Source: Porphyra umbilicalis
Taxonomy: Eukaryota; Rhodophyta; Bangiophyceae; Bangiales; Bangiaceae
Assembly: GCA_002049455.2 (NCBI GenBank)
Contig: KV919207.1
Coordinates: forward strand, 1-48,204
DNA length: 48,204 nt
Direction: 5' to 3'
Shown here: piece after piece, positions 42,101-48,204 of the stretch
How positions within the stretch are numbered: position 1 is the first letter of the stretch
Layout of the letters: each line of letters starts with the position of its first letter
Made by a program: the position numbers and the translations under genes
The notes under the pieces: model-generated
What the model was told of the DNA's origin: nothing
Seen by the model: only the letters and a program-made list of their open reading frames with translations
The model's database searches: none

Positions 42101-44015
42101 CAACGAGGGCCGCAATCAGTGCCGCGCGGCGCTGTCCGTTGAGACCGCCGGGGGCCTGCGGGTAGACGTCGTGAACGATGCACTTGGCAATGGCCTTGAC
42201 CGCTGACGTGACGTGCGTCACATAGTGGTTTTCAAAAGCCGTCGCCACGGTGGCCCAACCAGACGTGTCGCCCGGACCCGGCAGCAGCGTGCTGCACGGC
42301 AACCGGCTTGGCTCGGTCACCGCGTCTGCCACCGCCGCCGACGCCGCCACAAAGGCAGAGTAGTCGCCATCGCCTTGGGCGGCGGCCTTGATGTCCCCGC
42401 GGGGCTCGACGTGTGCGCCTCTACCCGAGCAATCGACGCACGCCCGCCGGGAGGCGCCGCCAAACGCGTGGACACCGCGACAAGAGACGGTCGAAGCGAC
42501 CTGCTTCCAGGCAAGCCTGTGGTTGTTTGTCAGCGACGCCGGCACGGCCGCGATAAACTCGTCGAGCGTGCGCCGGCGGTGGCCGCCGCCACCGCCGCCA
42601 TCCCCACTACCGCCGCCGCCCCCTCCCGCACCCTGCCCGCCGCCACCACCATCGACGCGCTCGAGCAGGTACCGCATCGTGCCGTCCATGACAATGGACA
42701 CGAGCCGCAGATGCTTTGTCTGTGCCGTGGCCAACTCGGTCAGCGCGGCCGCCCCCGCGGCAGCGTTTGCGACAGCGGCGGCGGTCCCCGTCGGCGCGCG
42801 ACGGCTCGACGTCGTAGGCGGGCGCCGCGTCGGGGGCAAAGAGTTTGCCGGCCCCCCTGGCGCCAGCCGTCGTCGGACACCAAAAAACCGGTCGACCGAC
42901 ACGGGAACGGTCGTCGTCACCTCCCCCGTCATGCGGTGCTGGTCGACGCACCCCAAGTCGCGCCCGCGGTCTGCATTGTGGCCCGACCCGCCCTGGGCGA
43001 CGGCTCGCAGCGGACACACAGCGCTGGCCCGGGTGTGGCCACGCGCGTGGCACGCACTGCACTTGTTGTTTCCGCTGCCGGCCTTGGCGCCCTTGGCCGC
43101 CTTGGCCGCCTCGCCACGCGCCGCGTGCGCCGCCTTGGTGGCAGCGTCAGCCGGACACGTTTTCACATTGTGCCCCGTCGCCCCGCAGCCGCCGCATCGA
43201 CGCTGGCGGCCACGCGTGCCGCCGCCGCCGCGCGCCGTGGCGCCAGCGGCGCCACCATTGCCGTCGCCATCGTCGTCGCCTGCGTGGTCCCCCGCGTCGG
43301 GCTGCACCATTGGGATCAGGCCCTTGACCGCCGACAAGACGCTGCCCGCCGCGTGACGCGCTCGCGCGCAGAGGCGCCTGCACGCCACCCGGACGGAGGC
43401 GTCGGCTCTTGTGTCGGCATCGGCGGGGGGTGCCGCGGCGCCCTCATCACCGTCGTCTGGTGCGGGTGGCCAGGGCGGCGGCACCGTCACCGCGGCGACG
43501 GCATGCAGCACGGCAGTAGAGGCCGACGTGGCGTCGTCCATTGCCGCCGACGCGGGCGACCCAGTGCCCCGCGCGTGCACCGGCTTTGATGCGAGGAGGT
43601 TGGACAGGAGGGCACTCGCGGCACGCAAGCTCGCCACCGGCCCCGCATCACCGGCCGCCTCACACGCGGCGACGGCGGCGGCAGCCTCCACCGTTGCCGA
43701 CCGCACGGCAGACGCCGCACTCTGCCGCGCGCTGTCGAGGTGGCCACCCGCCTTGATTGCCGCGTCCTCGCCGGCCGTACCGAGGAGCGTGACCTCGTCG
43801 TCGTCGTCGAGGTCTGCGCCCACAGGCCCAGTCACACCCCCGCCATTGTCCCCATTGTCGTTGCCGCTCGCCGTCGCCTCGTGGGGCGGCGCTGTCGCCA
43901 AACTGGTGGTCGTCGTGGGGCGCCGCGTCGTGGGACAGTGGCCGCTGCGACGCGCCCGAAGCGCTGTCGACGTGCCGGACGCCCCCTCCTCGTCGGTCGA
44001 CGACTGGTCGTCCAT
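39088..44015 (-). CDS. Fanzor (eukaryotic TnpB-like RNA-guided nuclease), frame-shifted at a C12 run
   Basis: Two frames make up the gene. Part 1 (44015-40926, 1029 aa) starts at an ATG in a strong GCCATGG context. It has an acidic Ala/Gly-rich N-terminus, a zinc knuckle CGGCGATGHNVKTC (residues 274-287), a second, CSACHARGHTRASAVC (319-334), a polyglycine linker (about 456-478), and RuvC-I FIGWDPGVASIVAA with Asp857. Part 2 (frame of 40905-39088) continues with basic PKRRRYKQPAFG..., then a long helical region, the Fanzor-type acidic motif YVDEHNTSQTC (Glu at about 39963), the split zinc finger C-x2-C...C-x4-C, and RuvC-III GRDTNAARNM (Asp at about 39582). The switch falls at a run of 12 C (minus strand; 40971-40982). 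Fanzors cut DNA using a guide RNA from the gene's 3' flank and live in transposons. The 3' flank here is separated by the LINE. Family is clear; activity is unknown. Confidence 0.88.
40971..40982 (-). other. 12-C run where the Fanzor frame changes
   Basis: Upstream of the run the frame carries RuvC-I; downstream it ends after about 17 codons, while the adjacent frame continues as conserved Fanzor sequence. A one- or two-base length error, a real indel, or slippage would all explain it. Confidence 0.8.
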
Positions 44016-44993
44016 GGCGGGGGACGAGCGCACACGGGCGGGGGAGGGCTTGACGTCCTCAAGGCGGTGGCACGCCCTTGCCGCCCGCTAGGGGTGTCGG
44101 CGCGGGGCGGCACGGCGGCCAGGCCTGTGGGCGCATGGTTGTGCACGGCGCCAGCACCCATCACACCTTTTATGGGAAACGGCACGGGTAGCGGTGGCTG
44201 GCTTGCCGCGGACCGCCACACGACACGGGCGGGACCAGACTACCCTGCGAGACAGTCTAGGAGCTGGTTGCGGGCCGGCCGAGCGCACGACACAAACACA
44301 CCCTCGCGTGCAGGCACTCCCGCCGCGCTCTCCTCCTTTCTCAGCTCCACGCGCCACGCCGCCGCCGGCTCGTGCAGGTGGGTGTACCCACAGGCCGCCA
44401 TGCGGGCACCGGCGGCCGTGCGAGAAGCTGGGCGGTGGGTCGGCGGGTCGGCACCCGGTGGGTCGGTACCCGATGGTGGGAGAAGACAATGTACGGACGA
44501 ACGGGCAGCGCCAGTCCCCCCTCCCGCCCCCCCCCCCCCCCCTCCGCGGAGATGGGGTGTGGAAAATTTTGACGTCATACGCGCGGGCGTGTCACGGACA
44601 GAAGAGGTGTTGCGCGTTGAACGCCACCGTTGGCCATCATGGAGACGCCTGGACGACGTCTTGCCGACCGCTGCGGTGCGGCGGCGTCGCCGCATAGAGC
44701 ACATGCGCGCCATACAGGTCCCACGGGTCCGACGGATGGGCCCAGCCACAGCGCTGCGACGACCCCACGCCCATCCCGCCGGGGCGTGCGACCACCTTGC
44801 CGAAACACCCCCTTCTTCTTGGTGTTGAACGCGCCGACATCGATGAAACCCGGCCGCACGAGTCGTCGTGGCGGTGGGGGTGGTCGGTCGTGTGGGGTGA
44901 GAATTTGGACCATCACGGCTGGTGTCGGTCGCCTGGGTGGCGCCGCTGCACTAGAGACCCCCCACCATACCTGGTGAGGGGGGGGGGGGCGGG

Positions 44994-45113
44994 GACAATG
45001 AGGACGATGAGGAACACCAGGACAATGTGGACAATGAGGAAACAGACAATGAGGACAATGAGGAAATTGAAGAAAACGGACAAGGAGGACAAGGAGGATA
45101 ATGGAAACAATGA
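44994..45113. repeat. Degenerate GGACAATGA/GGACAAGGA tandem array
   Basis: About 120 bp of imperfect 9- to 12-bp purine-rich units (GGACAATGA and variants), immediately after a run of about 13 G. Confidence 0.85.
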
Positions 45114-45210
45114 GGACATTGAGGCATCCGAGAGTACGGGGCGGCCGTCTCGGGAACGACCAAACACCGGCATTCGGGCGCTCGGTGGCGGATGGGCCCC
45201 ACGCCAACAC

Positions 45211-45270
45211 CCACCGACAGCAACCGACACCCACCGACACCCACCGACACCCACCGACACCCACCAACAC
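45211..45270. repeat. 10-bp CCACCGACAC tandem array
   Basis: Six head-to-tail units, three perfect and three with one change. Confidence 0.9.
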
Positions 45271-45474
45271 GAGGCGCGCGTCTCCACCACCACCACCGAC
45301 GGGCACGAGTGTGAGAGCGCCGACTCGCGCATTGGCCAGGCGACACCGTCGCGGTTGCTGCCGTCGGATCGGTAGTTGCGTCGAGTCGCGCCAATTGAAA
45401 AGCAGCCGCCCGCGCAGTCTTAAATACAATTTCACAGTGGTCTACAACCCGCCTCAAGTTCGGTACCATCGGTC

Positions 45475-45574
45475 AAAGTGTCGATCACTGGGTTAACGTG
45501 TCGGTCATTGGGTTAAAGTGTCGGTCACTGGGTTAAAATGTCGTTCACCGGGTGAAAGTGTCGATCATCGGATC
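45475..45574. repeat. Five 20-bp iterons (AAAGTGTCGRTCAYTGGGTT-like)
   Basis: Units start at 45475, 45495, 45515, 45535 and 45555; consensus core GTGTCGGTCACTGGGTT. Units 1-3 differ at one to three positions; 4 and 5 are more diverged. No spacers, so not CRISPR. A 12-bp core, AAGTGTCGGTCA, recurs inverted at 26989-27000. Confidence 0.92.
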
Positions 45575-45941
45575 GTCGGCAGCGGGGTTATGTCTGGTGG
45601 TGGGCGGTCAGTTTGGTGGCGCCTCTGTCGTCTCCGGATCATACACGTAGTTGTGTACCCAAATTGCACTATCAACTCTTGAGAGGAGGAGGTGCTGCGG
45701 TGTGGTTGTTGGTGCGACAAGGCAACGACGACAGGCGCTCCGGCACATGCACGCACTCTAGGTCGCTGCTCCCCAGCGCCTTCAGCATTTCACTCTGTCC
45801 CTCCCCCTGGCCATCCCAAGTCTCTCACCGTGTCCGTTGTGCTTGTACTTCCCCACCTTTGTGCGCTTTTGTGGATTCCCTGTAGACGCTTACAACACCC
45901 GACGCGTTCCGACAGCCGTATAGAAGCCGCTCGTATGATCG

Positions 45942-46260
45942 TCAGCCTCGGTCTTTTGGACGAAGGTCCGTTGCATTCAAAAAACATCTCGCCTGTGGGG
46001 GCAGGCGCGGCGGGCCCCCCCGCCGCCCCCCCGCTGACGCCCCCCCCCCGGCGGCGGCGCCGAGCGCTTCGGCGGTGACGCGTTCCCCCCCCGACAACCC
46101 CCCCGACACGGCGGGCTCCCTATGGGCGGCCACCACCCGCACGACCTGCCCAAACAGCGCCGCCTCGTCGAGGTCGTCGAGTGGCGACTCATAATTGCCG
46201 TCGTGCACTGAAAAAGTGATGCCAAAGAGGGGGTCCTCGCGCAACTGTACAAAAAACTAA
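45942..46260 (-). CDS. Probable C-terminal exon of an unrecognised gene
   Basis: After a TTTTTTGTACAG acceptor-like site, the minus strand reads LREDPLFGITFSVHDGNYES, then PLDDLDEAALFGQVVRVVAA, then a Gly/Arg-rich tail to a stop at 45942. The first part has a natural composition and is unlike chance frames here. The acceptor and the first 14 codons are duplicated at 46533-46591. I do not recognise the family. The upstream exon cannot be assigned securely; a Pro-rich frame at 46700-47139 is a candidate. Confidence 0.4.
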
Positions 46261-46359
46261 TGGAGGCTGCTCCCATGACCGCTCTGTATCGAGAAGCGCC
46301 GTGAAAAGACCTATCCGCGGTGCTTTTTTCACAACATACGCAACCCCTCCCAGACGCAT
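46202..46359. repeat. 158-bp direct repeat, copy A
   Basis: Matches copy B at 46533-46691 with about four differences including one T-run length change. It spans the 14-codon exon start and most of an intron-like sequence on the minus strand. Confidence 0.93.
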
Positions 46360-46532
46360 CAATTTCAATGGTTCGGAGCCTACGAAAAACGCGTTGGCGA
46401 CGCTTCAGCTTGTCAAACTGCCTTTTTTGGGCTGTGGCATCGGATAGGACTCGCAAAGGAGCATCGCGTGCATATGCGAAACTCACAGACGTGCCACGCA
46501 CCGGCCGTTGAGCGACGGCTCGACTTTATAGA

Positions 46533-46691
46533 CGTGCACTGAAAAAGTGATGCCAAAGAGGGGGTCCTCACGCAACTGTACAAAAAACTAATGGAGGCTG
46601 CTCCCATGACCGCTCTGTATCGAGAAGCGCCGTGAAAAGACCTATCCGCGGTGCTTTTTTTCACGACATACGCAACCCCTCCCAGAAGCAT
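46533..46691. repeat. 158-bp direct repeat, copy B
   Basis: Second copy, offset about 331 bp. Sequence beyond either end is unrelated between copies, so the duplicated block is well bounded. Confidence 0.93.
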
Positions 46692-47139
46692 GACAGTCTA
46701 TGGTGCGTCTGCCGGTGCCGTCGCACCGCGGCGACCGCCGGTGGTCGCGACGCGGGGTGACTTCTGGCCGGCGCCAGGGCAGGGGGGTGCGCTGGGGCGG
46801 CAGCGACAGTGCAGAGAGCGCGGGGACCGCCGCTATAACGTCCATGGATTTCTTCGTTCCTAACGCTGCGGGTTTCCAGTTGGAACTGCTGCCCAACGAT
46901 GAAGGCTGCGACGCGTCGACCGGCGCCAGCCGGTCAGCGTTGTGGCGGGGCAGCGGCCAGCAGGATGCTTTGCGGTGGCGTGGATGGGGTCGTTGTCCGG
47001 AGGGGTAGGAGTATTCGTCTCTGGGTACAGGGGGCACCCACTCAGACGGTGGCGCACGCCACTTTTCTGGCTGTGGCCGCCTCGTGGCCGTCGGCGCTGG
47101 CGGAGACAGCGGCGGCGGGACGTCGCCGCTGGTTGGCAA
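46692..47139 (-). CDS. Possible proline-rich exon (low confidence)
   Basis: The minus-strand frame after a GCTCAG acceptor-like site reads LPTSGDVPPPLSPPAPTATR, later SLGSSSNWKPAALGTKKSMD and VIAAVPALSALSLPP. It has no ATG at its start, which suits an internal exon. It would lie upstream of the duplicated exon blocks on the same strand. No domain is recognised, and a Pro/Ser/Arg-rich frame can arise by chance at this GC content. Confidence 0.25.
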
Positions 47140-48204
47140 CTGAGCGGCACGTCACGATGACGCCAGAGCGGTTCTAGCGTTGACTTGAAGGGGGTAGTGG
47201 GGTGACTGAGTAGACGGCGGGGGTGGCTGCAGGTCGGAGAGTGTGGGAGGTCTGCGGCGGGGGACGACTTGCTCCTGGAGCTGAATGAGCAGAGTTGGGG
47301 ACAGGAGAATACCACGCGTGGCCGGCCTCCTCTTTTAGGCCGTCCGCCGACCACACATATACCTTCGTCGCGTCCCGGGTGGGTCGCATGCGTCTGTTAC
47401 TGCACCTCTGCCGCAACATTGTCGTGTCGCACGCGGCGACGACGGTGAAGGGTGACGGCGGAACAGGAAACCTGGCAGGTGTTGCGGAGTAGGTGACGCA
47501 GACGGTGTGGTCAGGTGGTGTGTGGCAGCGGAGGTGCGGGAAAGAGGTCTCCGCAGGGTTGGTTGCCTTTTATCGGTGCGAAAACAGACACCGCGGAGCC
47601 ACGTTCTTTTATTTTTTGACAAACTCTTTTCACGCCACAGCGCCTGCCGCAGGGACACAGTTGTGTGTCGACATGTGTTTTGGGGGTGGCGAGGTGGAAA
47701 ATGGACGGTGGAGCGGGTGGTGCATTCGTGGACGAGAAATGTCATGCTGGAGACGCTGACTGTATTTGGGGTTGGTCTTGTGCCTTTCCCGGCCCGCCGC
47801 TGTCGGTTATCCTTACATAACGACTGCGCACGCCCGCTGCGCCACCCCCTTTCGGCAAATGACGTCGTGATAGGCACCCTCCCGGCCACGGCGGCCCACG
47901 ACCCGGCGCCCAAACTGTCTGCCGGCATTTTTATTTGGTCGGGTCCTCCTGTCCAGGCTGTCCAGGGGAAGCAGAGAATCACAAAACAGGACGAGGTCGC
48001 AATAAAAAACATACGCAGATAAACGAGGGATGGTGGCTGCCGCGCACAGTGGTGCAGGGCACCGAAGTCGTAGACCGAGCCCCGTGACGTCAGTTATCAT
48101 GTACCCACTGTGGATCCTGGCGCAGATGCGTGCCGTGTCTTCCTCCTCGCAGCATGTGGACGACATCACACCAATCACAGCAACGCACACACTCACACAC
48201 CACT
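47140..48204. other. Right edge, nothing identified
   Basis: Frames on both strands are short, Arg/Ser/Thr-rich and without motifs. GC is lower than in the centre of the window. No RNA gene or repeat was recognised. Confidence 0.4.

Larger units (their letters stand above)
44016..45941. other. Region upstream of Fanzor: tandem arrays, no recognised gene
   Basis: Open frames exist on both strands but are dominated by simple repeats. A minus-strand segment at about 44800-44890 (PGFIDVGAFNTKKKGVF) reads protein-like but matches no family I know. Presumably Fanzor promoter and transposon end sequence. Confidence 0.4.

Noticed and set aside
39088..44015. Bacterial IS200/IS605 TnpB from contamination
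   Set aside because: Much longer than TnpB (about 400 aa), Fanzor-type second acidic motif, Kozak-like start, eukaryotic neighbours and a LINE inserted in it; no TnpA or bacterial gene nearby.
45475..45574. CRISPR-like array
   Set aside because: The 20-bp units are contiguous, with no spacers, in a eukaryotic genome; better described as iterons.
47335..48012. Minus-strand ORF of 225 codons at the right edge
   Set aside because: Arg/Thr/Ser-rich, no domain, no supporting splice pattern; likely chance.

Overview
The window is nuclear DNA of a very GC-rich, intron-containing eukaryote. Six genes are typically eukaryotic: a GT23/POFUT-like glycosyltransferase, a TMF-type golgin, GTPBP1, a type I metacaspase, eIF3h and an A20/AN1 protein. 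Every intron that can be placed with confidence starts with GTACGT. High GC, few introns, extreme G/C homopolymers and a dense mix of retroelements and Fanzor suggest an alga. A bangiophyte red alga is my best guess, but it is only an inference.

Layout. 0-21.7 kb is mainly host genes: glycosyltransferase (partial, +), TMF golgin (+), GTPBP1 (+), metacaspase (-, with a huge low-complexity Gly/Pro/Ala prodomain over 11.8-13.8 kb), eIF3h (-), A20/AN1 protein (+) and an unrecognised small gene (-). 22.0-26.8 kb is a decayed Ty1/copia element (-) with matching LTR segments, a half-tRNA-type primer site and several in-frame stops. 27.06-30.58 kb is a hAT transposon with terminal inverted repeats, 7-bp target duplications and two in-frame stops. 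30.9-39.1 kb is a two-ORF, R2/NeSL-like non-LTR retrotransposon flanked by 83-bp direct repeats. 39.1-44.0 kb (-) encodes a Fanzor, the eukaryotic relative of TnpB and an RNA-guided nuclease family. 44.0-48.2 kb holds tandem arrays, a duplicated exon-like block and no recognisable complete gene.

The most interesting unit is the Fanzor locus. Its reading frame carries two CCHC zinc knuckles far upstream of a RuvC-I motif, then the Fanzor-type second acidic motif, a split zinc finger and RuvC-III. The two halves are in different frames, changing at a run of 12 C. The retrotransposon landed exactly at the 3' end of the Fanzor gene. As a result, two adjacent perfect hairpins that would have followed the stop codon by 4 nt (candidate guide-RNA scaffold) now lie 8.2 kb away. 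A 12-bp inverted match between about 27.0 kb and a 20-bp iteron array at 45.5 kb hints that everything between may once have been one Fanzor transposon, later invaded by the hAT and the LINE.

Two kinds of damage should be kept apart. In the metacaspase, the LINE and the Fanzor, frame breaks fall at long G or C runs, with natural protein sequence on both sides; this suggests homopolymer errors or slippage. In copia and hAT the breaks are in-frame stops away from homopolymers, which is genuine decay.
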